Below, piece by piece: positions 7,518-15,692 of a stretch of DNA of 24,491 nucleotides. How positions within the stretch are numbered: position 1 is the stretch's first letter; each line of letters opens with the position of its first letter. Under the pieces are notes generated by a model that had not been told where the DNA came from, did not search any database, and worked only from the letters and a program-made list of their open reading frames with translations. This DNA is from CBCPMX01 sp965120355 (GTDB lineage Bacteria > Bacillota > Clostridia > Oscillospirales > Oscillospiraceae), in the NCBI GenBank assembly GCA_965120355.1, contig CBCPMX010000122.1, forward strand, positions 1-24,491, written 5' to 3'. Made by a program: the position numbers and the translations under genes.

Positions 7518-8879
7518 GTGAGCGAAAATACAATGATCCGCGATCTGACCCAAGGCAGCGTCGCGCGGCAGCTGATTACTTTTTCCGTCCCCTTTGTCCT
7601 GGCAAACCTGCTGCAAACTCTGTATAACATCGTCGATATGGTAGTGGTCGGGCAGTTTGTGGGCTCCACGGGGCTGTCGGCGGTGTCCATCGGCAGCGAC
7701 GTCCTGTCCCTGCTGACCATGCTGTGCATGGGCTTCGCCACCGCCGGGCAGATTATGATTTCGCAGTATGTGGGCAGCGGCGACCGGGCCAGCATTTCCA
7801 AGACCATCGGCACCATGTTCTCGGTGCTGCTGTCGGCGTCGCTGGTAATTGCGGTGGTGTGCAGCTTTCTGTCCGGTACGATTCTGCGGCTGCTGAATAC
7901 GCCGGAAGAGGCCTGGGATCAGGCCATGGCCTACTCCGTCACCTGCTATGTGGGCCTGATTTTTGTGTTCGGTTATAACGTGGTCAGCGCCATTCTCCGG
8001 GGGATGGGCGACGGGAAACGGCCCCTGGTCTTTGTGGCGGTGGCGGCGCTGATGAATCTGGTTCTGGATCTGGTGTTTGTGGCGGTGCTGGATCTGGCCG
8101 CGTTCGGCGCGGCGCTGGCCACGGTGATGGCCCAGGCGGTGTCGTTTATCATCTCCATCATCTATCTCTACCACCGGCGGGAGAGTTTCGGCTTTGACTT
8201 CAAACTGCGCAGCTTTGCTGTGCGCCGTGCCCAGCTGGTTCCCCTGTGCAAGCTGGGCTTCCCCATGGCGCTGCAATATGCGGCCATTATGGTGTCGCTG
8301 ATCTTTCTCAACGCCAAGATTAACGATTACGGCGTGACCATCTCCGCCGTCAACGGCGTGGGCACTAAGCTGCGGAGCCTGTGCAGCATTGTGACGCAGT
8401 CCGTGGGCACTGCCGCGTCCACCATGTGCGGCCAGAACCTGGGTGCCAAAAAACGGGATCGCGTCTCAAAGATTGTACACACCAGTCTGGCCATCAATCT
8501 GGCCTATGTGGTGGTGCTTTGTACAGTGCTGATGATTTTCCCCACGCAGATCTTCCGGCTGTTCACTGCTGACGCGGCGGTGCTGGAATGGGCGCCGGCG
8601 TTTATGCCGGTGATGGTGGTGACCTTTGTGGCAAGCGCCCTCATGAGTCCATACAATGCGCTGATCAACGGCCTGGGGTATGCCTCTTTGAGCATGGTCA
8701 TTGGCCTTTTGGACGGCGTGGTGGCCCGGATCTCCCTGGGGCTGGCCCTGGGCGCGGCCTATGGCATCATGGGCTACTGGTATGGCAACGCGCTGGCCGG
8801 GTTTGTGACGGTGGTGCTGGCGGCGGCCTATTACTACAGCGGTCGATGGAAGACCCGGAAGCTTTTGGTAGAAAATTGA
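7518..8879 (+). CDS. MATE family multidrug/cation-coupled efflux transporter
   Basis: A 453-residue polytopic membrane protein of the MATE family. These transporters export drugs or metabolites using a sodium or proton gradient through two six-helix bundles. The first helix is marked by ITFSVPFVLANLLQ, followed by the family-typical VDMVVVGQFVG. Hydrophobic segments continue to a basic C-terminus. I chose the GTG at 7518, with GGAGG seven bases upstream, rather than an ATG at 7440. The longer form would add 26 residues of low family likelihood and would leave the start without a ribosome binding site; the chosen length also matches the family norm of about 450. It is transcribed alone, with a terminator just after. 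The substrate is unknown. Confidence 0.93.
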   Translation: MSENTMIRDLTQGSVARQLITFSVPFVLANLLQTLYNIVDMVVVGQFVGSTGLSAVSIGSDVLSLLTMLCMGFATAGQIMISQYVGSGDRASISKTIGTMFSVLLSASLVIAVVCSFLSGTILRLLNTPEEAWDQAMAYSVTCYVGLIFVFGYNVVSAILRGMGDGKRPLVFVAVAALMNLVLDLVFVAVLDLAAFGAALATVMAQAVSFIISIIYLYHRRESFGFDFKLRSFAVRRAQLVPLCKLGFPMALQYAAIMVSLIFLNAKINDYGVTISAVNGVGTKLRSLCSIVTQSVGTAASTMCGQNLGAKKRDRVSKIVHTSLAINLAYVVVLCTVLMIFPTQIFRLFTADAAVLEWAPAFMPVMVVTFVASALMSPYNALINGLGYASLSMVIGLLDGVVARISLGLALGAAYGIMGYWYGNALAGFVTVVLAAAYYYSGRWKTRKLLVEN

Positions 8880-8894
8880 CTTGTGACAGGCTGA

Positions 8895-8927
8895 GCTGCG
8901 TCCGGGTTTGCGCCGGGCGCAGCTTTT
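8895..8927 (+). terminator. intrinsic terminator after the MATE gene
   Basis: GCTGCGTCCGG (8895-8905) pairs with CCGGGCGCAGC (8913-8923) through one G-T wobble, followed by TTTTCTGTTT. It begins about 15 bases after the stop codon. Confidence 0.85.
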
Positions 8928-9081
8928 CTGTTTGCCTGGGCGCGGGCCCGGTATGCTTGCGCCGTTTGGGCTGCGCCCCATCCGGCGGCGGCATTCCTTT
9001 GCCGCGGAACACAGAAACGGGACCATCGGAGAGGGAACTATGCGCAAGGCCGCGCCCCGCGTTCTCCGGCACAGCCGGAAG

Positions 9082-9115
9082 AAAAAAGCCCGTCCGGTTT
9101 GCGCCGGAGGGGCTT
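9082..9115 (-). terminator. intrinsic terminator after the histidine kinase
   Basis: Read on the minus strand, AAGCCC-C-TCCGG pairs with CCGGA-C-GGGCTT, with one mismatch and a CGCAAA loop. A run of T follows (A run at 9082-9087 on the plus strand). It lies about 40 bases beyond the kinase stop. The rest of 8928-9081 holds nothing I can assign. Confidence 0.85.
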
Positions 9116-9151
9116 AAAGAACAAAAAGGGAATCAGGACAGGGCGCCGGGG

Positions 9152-10891
9152 CTACGAGACCCCTGGCAGGGTGACTGTGACGGTGGTGCCCTTGCCATAG
9201 GTGGACTGAATATCCATGTTGCCCTTGTGCTGATTGAGAATCTCCTGGGCGATGGAAAGTCCCAGACCGGTGCCCCCGGACTCCCGGGAGCGGGCCTTGT
9301 CCACCCGGTAGAAGCGCTCAAACAACCGCGGCAGATCCTTTTCCGGAATGCCGATGCCGTTGTCTTCTACCCGGGCCCAGACGGTTTGGCCCGTCCGGCC
9401 GGTGGAAATGACAATGCGGCCGCCGTCGGCGGTGTATTTGATGGCGTTGGAGACAATATTCATCATGACCTGCTCCAGCCGCGCCCGGTCACCGTTGACC
9501 CAAAGGCCGACCTGGGGCATGGACAGGGTCAGTGTGTGGCCGTGGTTCTGGGCGTCCAGGCTTACGGCCTCATAGACGCTGTGTACTGCGTCGGCAAAGT
9601 CGAAGCGGACCATCTGCATTTCCATCTTGCCGGAGTCGAAGCGGCTCAGGGTCAGCAGATCCTGGACGATGCGGGTCATGCGGTCGGTTTCGCTGAGTAT
9701 GACATTCATAAAGTTTTCCCGCAGCTCCGGCGGCAGCTCGTCGCCGGAATCCACAATGGTTTCGGCATAGGATTTCACATTGGTCAGGGGGGTGCGCAGC
9801 TCGTGGGAGACATTGGCCACGAATTCCCGGCGCATTTCCTCGTTCTTACGCTGCTCGGTGACGTCGTGAATCAGGACCAGAACGCCGCCTTCCGTCTCCG
9901 CGGAGGAAAAGGGCGCCAGATACAGTTCCAGCTCCCGGTCGCCTGCCTTTTTCTGCGTCTCAATGAACTGGGGCCGCCGCAGGGCCAGCAGGGCCGCCAG
10001 AGCAACGACGTCGGCAAACAGCGCCTCATACCGGGTCTGCTGGGTCAATTCCACACCCAGCATCTCCGATGCGGCGGGGTTGAAATGAATGACTTTTCCG
10101 GTTGGATCAAAGGCCACCACGCCGTCGGTCATGTGCAGGAACAGGGTAGAGAGCTTGTTGCGTTCGTTCTCCACCTGAGAGAGGGTGGCCTGGAGCACCC
10201 GGGACATGTCGTTGAAGTTCTGCGTCAGGACGCCGATTTCGTCCCGGGCCAGAACCTCCAGCTTCTGTGAAAAGTTGCCGGCGGCCACTTGCCGGGTGCC
10301 TTTGGTCAGGGCCTGTATGGGCGTGATCATAATCTGGGCCAGAATAAACGCCAGCACGACACAGATCACCAGGCCCAGGACCAGCGCCCGCAGAATAATG
10401 GCCACCAGTTCGGAGGACAGCGCGTTGACGGTGGTCTTGTCATCCCGGATATAGACGATATACGTCTCTTCGCCGCCGCTGACGGGAACGGCCAAATCCA
10501 TATAGGAGTCCAGCAGGCTGCTGGACTGGCCCACTTCGCCAATCATAGCCGTCAGAATATTGTCGGTCATGGTGACGGAGCTGGCCTGGTTGGAGCTTTC
10601 CAGCACTTCGCCGCTGTTGGAGAGGATGTAGACATTGCGGCTGGACAGGTCAATGGCCAGGTCCGACTGGGCCATGACCAATTCCTTCAGCCGTGCCGGC
10701 GCGTCGTCCTCCCGCGCCACAGTCTGCATTTGTGCAATGAAATCCTGGGAGAAGGTCTGCCGCATCTGCGTATAGAATTCCGTCATATAGAATTCGCCCA
10801 CGCCAGTGATCAGGAATGCGCCGACTACGGTCATCAGTGCGGCGATCAGGATTACCATAATGAGCACCAGCTTCATTCGCAAGGATCGCAT
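9152..10891 (-). CDS. walK: WalK/PhoR-type sensor histidine kinase
   Basis: A 579-residue membrane sensor kinase. Order of parts: first membrane helix (about 8-30), extracytoplasmic sensor of about 135 residues, second helix (about 166-188), HAMP linker (188-240), PAS domain (245-348), HisKA with phospho-accepting His363 in VSHELRTPL, and an ATPase domain with Asn482, the DNGIGIP box (510-516) and GGTGLGL (539-545). This is the WalK layout, whose systems govern cell-wall hydrolysis in Bacillota. GAGGAGG lies six bases before the ATG. Its cognate regulator ends 111 bases upstream, and an intrinsic terminator sits in that gap, so kinase mRNA should depend on read-through. No yycH/yycI accessory genes are seen, and PhoR-type kinases share the layout, so the Wal assignment is moderate. 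Confidence 0.9.
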   Translation of the reverse strand: MRSLRMKLVLIMVILIAALMTVVGAFLITGVGEFYMTEFYTQMRQTFSQDFIAQMQTVAREDDAPARLKELVMAQSDLAIDLSSRNVYILSNSGEVLESSNQASSVTMTDNILTAMIGEVGQSSSLLDSYMDLAVPVSGGEETYIVYIRDDKTTVNALSSELVAIILRALVLGLVICVVLAFILAQIMITPIQALTKGTRQVAAGNFSQKLEVLARDEIGVLTQNFNDMSRVLQATLSQVENERNKLSTLFLHMTDGVVAFDPTGKVIHFNPAASEMLGVELTQQTRYEALFADVVALAALLALRRPQFIETQKKAGDRELELYLAPFSSAETEGGVLVLIHDVTEQRKNEEMRREFVANVSHELRTPLTNVKSYAETIVDSGDELPPELRENFMNVILSETDRMTRIVQDLLTLSRFDSGKMEMQMVRFDFADAVHSVYEAVSLDAQNHGHTLTLSMPQVGLWVNGDRARLEQVMMNIVSNAIKYTADGGRIVISTGRTGQTVWARVEDNGIGIPEKDLPRLFERFYRVDKARSRESGGTGLGLSIAQEILNQHKGNMDIQSTYGKGTTVTVTLPGVS

Positions 10892-10918
10892 GGGGGACCT
10901 CCTCTCTGTCGGCTTGTC

Positions 10919-10941
10919 AAAAAAGCGGCCTTCGCCGCTTT
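10919..10941 (-). terminator. intrinsic terminator/attenuator between regulator and kinase genes
   Basis: On the minus strand, AAAGCGGC, a GAAG loop and GCCGCTTT form a perfect 8-bp hairpin, with the T run continuing (A run 10919-10924 on the plus strand). It begins about 60 bases after the walR-like stop and ends about 27 bases before the kinase ATG. There is no room for a promoter between it and the kinase ribosome binding site. Confidence 0.8.
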
Positions 10942-11002
10942 CTTGGAGCGCTGTACTTCATCTGACTGGGCGCAGGGAATGCGGCAGGGACAATGGGAGG
11001 GC

Positions 11003-11710
11003 TTACGCCTGTTCAGCGAACAGATATCCCACACCCCGTTTGGTGAGAATATAATCCGGTTTGGACGGGTCCGCTTCGATCTTTTCCCGCAGGCGGCGCA
11101 CGGTGACATCCACAGTGCGCATTTCGCCCAGATAGTCGCTGTCGTAGTGCCAGACCTGCACCATCAGCTCTTCCCGGGAAAAGACGCGGCCCGGCGAGGA
11201 AGCCAGAAATTGGAGCAGGTCGTATTCCATCTGGGTCAATTCTACGAGACTGCCGTCCCGTGTGACGGTATAGGCTGCCTGGTCGATGACCAGAGGACCG
11301 AACTGCAGCGGCGCGTCCGGCGCCGCTGCCTTTGGTTCGTCGTAGGCGCGGCGGCGGATATTGGCCTTGACCCGGGCCAGCAGCTCCCGCATGGAGAAGG
11401 GCTTGGTAATGTAGTCGTCTGCGCCGGAGTCCAGGCCCAGGACCTTGTCGCCTTCCTCTTCCCGAGCCGTCAGCATCAGAATGGGCACGGTGTTGCCTTC
11501 AGCCCGCAGGGTCTGACAGACCGAAAAGCCATCCAGCTTAGGCAGCATGACGTCCAGTAAAATCAGGTCCGGGTCGTTTTCCCGTGCTTTTTGCAGAGCC
11601 GCCGTGCCATCCAGTGCTTCCAGAACGGCGTAGCCCTCTTTTTTCAAATTGAACTTCAAAATTTCCACAATGGCGCGTTCATCTTCTACGATCAGTACGG
11701 TTGCTCCCAA
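11003..11710 (-). CDS. walR: WalR-like OmpR/PhoB-family response regulator
   Basis: 235 residues. The receiver domain has the acidic pocket EDE (9-11), phospho-acceptor Asp53 in LLDVMLP, the switch threonine in MLTARE and the conserved lysine in ITKPF. The C-terminal winged-helix DNA-binding domain has the RTVDVTVRRLREKI recognition region and ends in a GVGYLF hairpin typical of WalR/PhoP. I chose a TTG start at 11710 (protein starts M-GATVLIVED) because AAAAGGAGG lies seven bases upstream. It also gives the exact family length and places the phospho-acceptor at position 53. An ATG at 11761 would add 17 atypical residues. The start lies 32 bases inside the end of the DUF2207 gene, so translation is probably coupled. 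Confidence 0.93.
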   Translation of the reverse strand: MGATVLIVEDERAIVEILKFNLKKEGYAVLEALDGTAALQKARENDPDLILLDVMLPKLDGFSVCQTLRAEGNTVPILMLTAREEEGDKVLGLDSGADDYITKPFSMRELLARVKANIRRRAYDEPKAAAPDAPLQFGPLVIDQAAYTVTRDGSLVELTQMEYDLLQFLASSPGRVFSREELMVQVWHYDSDYLGEMRTVDVTVRRLREKIEADPSKPDYILTKRGVGYLFAEQA

Positions 11711-13445
11711 CTTTGGTCCTCCTTTTTTTGGCGGTATTGGCACGGGCAGTGACGCTCTCACCAGTCCGCAGCGCCTGAATCAGCGTGTGATAGACAGTGT
11801 AAAACTCCCGCGGCGCCATGGCCTGGCGGACGCCGGTATCCAGCCAGTCCGGCGGTTCCAGCTTCTGTTCCGCCGGGAACCGCTCGGAAAACTGCCGGCC
11901 CACGCCCAGCGCCTCGGCATAAGGCAGCAGATCATAGTAGTATTGCGGCTGCTTTTCCTGAAGCGCCCGCAGCCGTTTCGGCGATGCCGTCAGCAGGAAC
12001 CGCCGCAGACCCAGCAGCTGCTCCAGCAGCTCACAGCCGTTTTGCGTCCGGCGGCCGCCGTGACGGACGCTGTAGCCGAACCATATCTGGACGGCGGCCG
12101 CCGCCAGGGCCGCCAGCCACGCCTTGCCCAGGATGCCCAATACCACCAGAACCAGGGCGCATACGGCGCCCCGAATCACCGGCGTCCAGCCGGTGCGATA
12201 GCGGTCCGCGGACGCAGCCTGCTGGATCTGCACCCCCAGCCACAGGCCCGACAGGCCCAGCAGCAGCGACAGAGCGACCCAGGCGCCGCCTGCCGGCAGC
12301 AGACCATAGATGGACGCTGCTGCGGCCGCCATGGCGCACAGAGCTGCCAGCCCCCGCACAATGGCAGGATTGCCGCCCTTTTCGTCAAAGATCTGGCTGC
12401 GCCAGTAGCGCCGCAGGCCCTTGTGCATGGCCATGCATGCCCGTCGGAAGGTTTTTTCCGTGCTCTGGCAGACCTCGCGTCCGGCAAACATGGCGGCGAA
12501 CATGGTGTATTCATACTCTTTGCGCTCATTGCCCATGGCCATGCGGCGGTGGAAGGTGGAGCGGGCGCGTCCCCGGTTGATAATGGTCAGGTAGCCCAGG
12601 CTGGCCCACTGGGTCAGCAGCACCGCCGGATCAGAGTTTTCGCCATCCAGCAGATACGGCACCGCCGCTGCGGTGACGTTTTCCGGCGGCTGCACCCGGG
12701 TTTCAATTTGCAGGGTGCGGAACCGCAGCTTTTTCCGCCGGTATACCTCCGCCGCAGCACACAGCAGCGCTGTGGCCGCCAGCGCCCACAGGCCGAAGCC
12801 GCTGTTCTGCCCGGCGGTTCGGTCCACCGTGAAATAGTCCACCGGCAGGATCAGCCGCAGAGACAGCGCTTCGTGGTCCATCAGCGGCGAAACGATTTCG
12901 CCGGTGATGACCGAGCCGTTGATTTCCATTAAATAGTCCTCGGCGGTCAACGTGCCATAATAGCCGCTGATCACCTCCGGCGTGGTGTCAAACGTCTTGG
13001 GCATGGCCACTTGAAATGTGGCCTTCTCCACCGTCCAGGAGTAGCCGGCGCTCTGTAGGGGGATGGTGACAATGACCGAGAGCACGTTTTCGTCATCGTC
13101 GGTATCGTCGGTATTGTCCACCACCGTGGCGGAAATGGTCCAGGAAATCTGGAACGTATTTGTTCCGATGAATCCGCCGTCCCGGGTGATGACCAGGGCG
13201 CCGTCCCGTTCTCTGGCCCGATACCCGGCCACGGAACCGTCTTTTGCTCCCGTAGGCAGCGAAAAACGAAGTTCCTCCACTGCCTCTTCCAGATACAGCT
13301 CCACAGTGGCTGTGACGGTGCATTCCGCCTCCAGGTCCACGGTGGCGTTGATATACAGCGAGGTGACCGACGCAGCGTTTGCCGGCAGCGCCAAGACCGC
13401 CAGCAGCAAAATCAGCGTCAGAACCCGCGTAAAAATCCTTTTCAC
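11679..13445 (-). CDS. DUF2207 family predicted membrane protein
   Basis: 588 residues from a GTG start, with GGGAGG seven bases upstream. It opens with a signal peptide ending near ALPANA (about 24). An extracytoplasmic beta-rich region follows (25-235). A membrane helix lies near 240-260, then a cytoplasmic stretch and two pairs of membrane helices (about 370-475). A C-terminal cytoplasmic part contains GLRRFLLTASPKRL and YYYDLLPYAEALGV, which I recognise as the DUF2207 signature. The family's function is not established. The gene overlaps the response-regulator start by 32 bases and is the first gene of that operon, so it may take part in envelope sensing or be a signalling partner. The C-terminus is very basic (KKRRTK, RTDRRR), which may partly reflect the overlapped ribosome binding site of the next gene. 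Confidence 0.88.
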   Translation of the reverse strand: MKRIFTRVLTLILLLAVLALPANAASVTSLYINATVDLEAECTVTATVELYLEEAVEELRFSLPTGAKDGSVAGYRARERDGALVITRDGGFIGTNTFQISWTISATVVDNTDDTDDDENVLSVIVTIPLQSAGYSWTVEKATFQVAMPKTFDTTPEVISGYYGTLTAEDYLMEINGSVITGEIVSPLMDHEALSLRLILPVDYFTVDRTAGQNSGFGLWALAATALLCAAAEVYRRKKLRFRTLQIETRVQPPENVTAAAVPYLLDGENSDPAVLLTQWASLGYLTIINRGRARSTFHRRMAMGNERKEYEYTMFAAMFAGREVCQSTEKTFRRACMAMHKGLRRYWRSQIFDEKGGNPAIVRGLAALCAMAAAAASIYGLLPAGGAWVALSLLLGLSGLWLGVQIQQAASADRYRTGWTPVIRGAVCALVLVVLGILGKAWLAALAAAAVQIWFGYSVRHGGRRTQNGCELLEQLLGLRRFLLTASPKRLRALQEKQPQYYYDLLPYAEALGVGRQFSERFPAEQKLEPPDWLDTGVRQAMAPREFYTVYHTLIQALRTGESVTARANTAKKRRTKVGSNRTDRRR

Positions 13446-13680
13446 AGCAACACCTCCCGGTCATAGGCTGCCGCGTCTGTTGGCGGCGGGCCAGCGTTCC
13501 CGCACGGGGCAAGTCTTCTGGGTGTATGGGGGGATCCGGCCGCGCATGCTGCCGGGCAGCGCCAGGGACTGCGGCGCTTGCCTGCGGAATGCGTTTTGGC
13601 GGATACCACATAGGCTGGGCGTTCCGGTACGCACGAAAAGCCGTTCTGCAGCAACGGCAGTACCGGATTTGACAGCCTGC
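13446..13680 (-). other. long leader of the DUF2207-walR-walK transcript with nested inverted repeat
   Basis: The predicted transcript starts near 13680 and runs about 235 bases before the GTG at 13445. Near its 5' end, an outer inverted repeat (CCGGTAC 13624-13630 with GTACCGG 13660-13666) encloses an inner one (GCCGTT 13640-13645 with AACGGC 13653-13658). On the minus strand the inner stem is followed by TTTTCG. I recognise no known riboswitch and no convincing small gene in it. Confidence 0.5.
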
Positions 13681-13686
13681 AGAATG

Positions 13687-13715
13687 TATATACTCCATGA
13701 TACAATTTATCACAA
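13687..13715 (-). promoter_or_regulatory. promoter of the DUF2207-walR-walK operon
   Basis: Minus-strand TTGTGA (13710-13715) and TATATA (13687-13692) are 17 bases apart in a locally AT-rich stretch between two divergent units. Confidence 0.6.
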
Positions 13716-13815
13716 GAAGCGGAAAAAGGCAACGGGAGAGTGTGGAAATCCTGCGTCCCTGCCCGGCGGAAGGATGCGCATTGCATATTTGATACCGCGC
13801 CGCCAAAAGTGTCTC

Positions 13816-13844
13816 TTTTCCAATGGGGCGGGGCGTGGTATGCT
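13816..13844 (+). promoter_or_regulatory. candidate promoter of the SnoaL-like gene pair
   Basis: TATGCT (13839-13844) has an extended -10 TG one base upstream. A weak TTTTCC (13816-13821) lies 17 bases before it. The leader would be about 48 bases, ending in AAGGAGGA (13883-13890) eight bases before the ATG. The stretch 13716-13815 between the divergent promoters shows nothing else I can name. Confidence 0.5.
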
Positions 13845-13898
13845 TTAGGTGGGTCAAAACGCGGCAATCTGCCGGAACGAATAAGGAGGAACTACACT

Positions 13899-14630
13899 AT
13901 GACGGACCAGCAGGCTCTCACCCGTACCTATGACGCTTATCTGATCAAAAACGTCATGGGCCGCCATGCCTATTACCACGCGCTGGGCCAGCACCGCAAG
14001 GAACTGGATACCATCTGGTCCAAGCGCGACGATATTTCCTGGGCCAACGGCGCCGGCTTCTGGGTCGGCCGCGATACCCTGTATGCCTATTACGCCGATG
14101 CCAAGGAGGCCCAGGACCGGGCCACCCTGGAGCTGATGGCGAAAAAAGATCCCACCATTGAAGTCAAGCCTGAAAACGATCAGATGGGCGCGCTGCTCAT
14201 GCACTCGCTGACCACGCCGCTGATCGAAGTGGCCGGCGACGGCAAGACTGCCCAGGCCATGTGGTATTCTCTGGGCCAGGTCACCAACGCCGGCGCCGAC
14301 GGCAAGGCCACCGGCACCTGGATGCACGAGCGCTACGCCGTGGACTTCATCAAGGAGGAAGACGGCTGGAAAATCTGGCACTTCTTTGTGGGGACCGACC
14401 TGGGCTGCCCCGCCGGCCAGCCGTTTACCGACGCGCCTCCCATGGGCCAGGCCCAGGATCCCGAGGACGCCGAGGCTATGCGCAAGATTTTTGAGGCGCT
14501 GCCGAAACCCACCATTCCCATGAAGCTCTACAGCAATCAGTTCGGATGGTGCAATTATCCGCAGTTCCCGGTTCCCCATGAGACGCACACGGCGGCGCTG
14601 AGCTACGGCCCCGACCGCTTTGCAGAATAA
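13899..14630 (+). CDS. SnoaL-like / NTF2-fold protein, copy 1
   Basis: 243 residues. I recognise the SnoaL-like (NTF2 cone-fold) family, which includes ketosteroid isomerase, scytalone dehydratase, bile-acid 7-dehydratase BaiE and polyketide cyclases. Visible parts: an N-terminal helix with MGRHAYYHAL (20-29) and WSK (40-42), and His102 in MHSLTTPLIEVAGDG. The latter is the usual family histidine followed by a G-D turn. Then come the sheet strands WMHERYAVDF and DGWKIWHFF. Residues 165-243 form a Pro-rich tail beyond the usual domain of about 140 residues. An ATG further upstream would give a longer frame, but AAGGAGGA fixes this start. The next gene, a paralogue, begins 13 bases after the stop. 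Cytoplasmic; catalytic role and substrate are unknown. An isomerase, dehydratase or non-enzymatic binding role are all possible. Confidence 0.85.
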   Translation: MTDQQALTRTYDAYLIKNVMGRHAYYHALGQHRKELDTIWSKRDDISWANGAGFWVGRDTLYAYYADAKEAQDRATLELMAKKDPTIEVKPENDQMGALLMHSLTTPLIEVAGDGKTAQAMWYSLGQVTNAGADGKATGTWMHERYAVDFIKEEDGWKIWHFFVGTDLGCPAGQPFTDAPPMGQAQDPEDAEAMRKIFEALPKPTIPMKLYSNQFGWCNYPQFPVPHETHTAALSYGPDRFAE

Positions 14631-14643
14631 GGAGGCAGCAACG

Positions 14644-15420
14644 ATGTTTAATGGACTTTCCCTGGAGGCCCACCGGATTGCCTCCATTGTGCAGATTCAG
14701 AATCTGATGTCGCGGCACAGCTATTATCACGCCGCCAACATGAACTCCAATGAGCTGGAGGATCTGTGGTCCAAGGAGCACGCAGACGAGCTGACCTGGC
14801 AGCAGAACTTCGGCATGTGGAAATCCATGGCCCATCTGAGCCCCTATTACGGCGAGGGCCATGCCGAGACCGGCGAATATATCAAGCAGCAGGCCATCGC
14901 GGCCCATCCCGAGCTGGCCGAGCCGCTGAAGGATATCGACGGACGCCGCCTCAGCGAGATGCCCGTCCACACCCTGACCACGCCCATTATTGAAATCGCC
15001 GCCGACGGCCTGACGGCCAAGGGCCTGTGGTATACCCCCGGCTACGCGCTTCGCCGTAATTATGTGGATGAGACGGCTTCCGCCTGCTGGATGTGGGAAA
15101 AATACGGCGCTGACTTTGTCTGGGAAAACGGCGAGTGGAAATTCCTCCACATCCAGATTGGGATGGACATCATGGGCGACTATGGCGCCAGCTGGACCGA
15201 ACCCCGTCCGCCCATGGGCCCGCCTCCGGAGGAGAAAAAAGAGCCGGAGAAGGACGCCGACGGCAAAGAGATCAAAAAGTCCCCTGCCATGGGCGGCGGC
15301 CTCAGCTGCCCGCCTGACGGTCCCGGCAAGTATCAGATCTACAACCGCACCCGGGTGCCCAGCGAATATCCCCGGATTCCGGAACCCTATGAGACCCTGT
15401 CAGAGACATTCTCCTACTGA
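14644..15420 (+). CDS. SnoaL-like / NTF2-fold protein, copy 2
   Basis: 258 residues, a diverged tandem paralogue of the gene before it. Shared landmarks are MSRHSYYHA (22-30), an E-L-x-x-x-W-S-K stretch (37-44), His109 in VHTLTTPIIEIAADG, then a WMWEKYGADF strand and GEWKFLHI. The tail from about 180 is Pro/Lys-rich (PPEEKKEPEKD) and ends in a PxYPRIPEPYET segment that parallels the end of copy 1. GGAGG directly after the previous stop, eight bases before the ATG, indicates co-translation. Conservation of the same histidine and the R-H-x-Y-Y-H-A signature in both copies suggests an obligate heteromer or two steps on one substrate (inference). Function is unassigned. Confidence 0.85.
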   Translation: MFNGLSLEAHRIASIVQIQNLMSRHSYYHAANMNSNELEDLWSKEHADELTWQQNFGMWKSMAHLSPYYGEGHAETGEYIKQQAIAAHPELAEPLKDIDGRRLSEMPVHTLTTPIIEIAADGLTAKGLWYTPGYALRRNYVDETASACWMWEKYGADFVWENGEWKFLHIQIGMDIMGDYGASWTEPRPPMGPPPEEKKEPEKDADGKEIKKSPAMGGGLSCPPDGPGKYQIYNRTRVPSEYPRIPEPYETLSETFSY

Positions 15421-15642
15421 GTCTCGGGACGGCCGAAACACCTGTACGCCTGTGCCGGCAAGTGGAAACGCATGTTTTTGACTTGCAGGCCCCAGGCGGC
15501 TGGCCGGCTTTTCCTCTGTAAAAACTGACCGGCAGCGTGCGGCTCCGCCGGAGCGGAGCCTGGCAGACAGCCTCCAAAAGTGATGCAGCCACTTTTTCAA
15601 CAAGCTGCGCGTCTTTTCATTTGTATTCCAATCCATGTTCTT

Positions 15643-15676
15643 GTCCGGCCCCTCTGCTTGCGCAGAGGGGCCGGAC
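15643..15676. terminator. perfect 15-bp hairpin, probable terminator
   Basis: GTCCGGCCCCTCTGC (15643-15657) and GCAGAGGGGCCGGAC (15662-15676) pair perfectly around a TTGC loop. No T run follows on either strand, so it may act as a 3' end stabiliser or a Rho-assisted stop rather than a classical intrinsic terminator. Confidence 0.55.
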
Positions 15677-15692
15677 AGGTTTGTGCGCAGGG

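Noticed and set aside
9040..9117. A 25-residue basic peptide frame with GAGAGGG upstream
   Set aside because: It overlaps the minus-strand terminator of the kinase unit, spacing to the start is too short, and no promoter is visible.
8588..10270. A 560-codon plus-strand frame spanning the MATE end and the kinase
   Set aside because: It crosses two terminators and lies antisense to a histidine kinase with all motifs intact.
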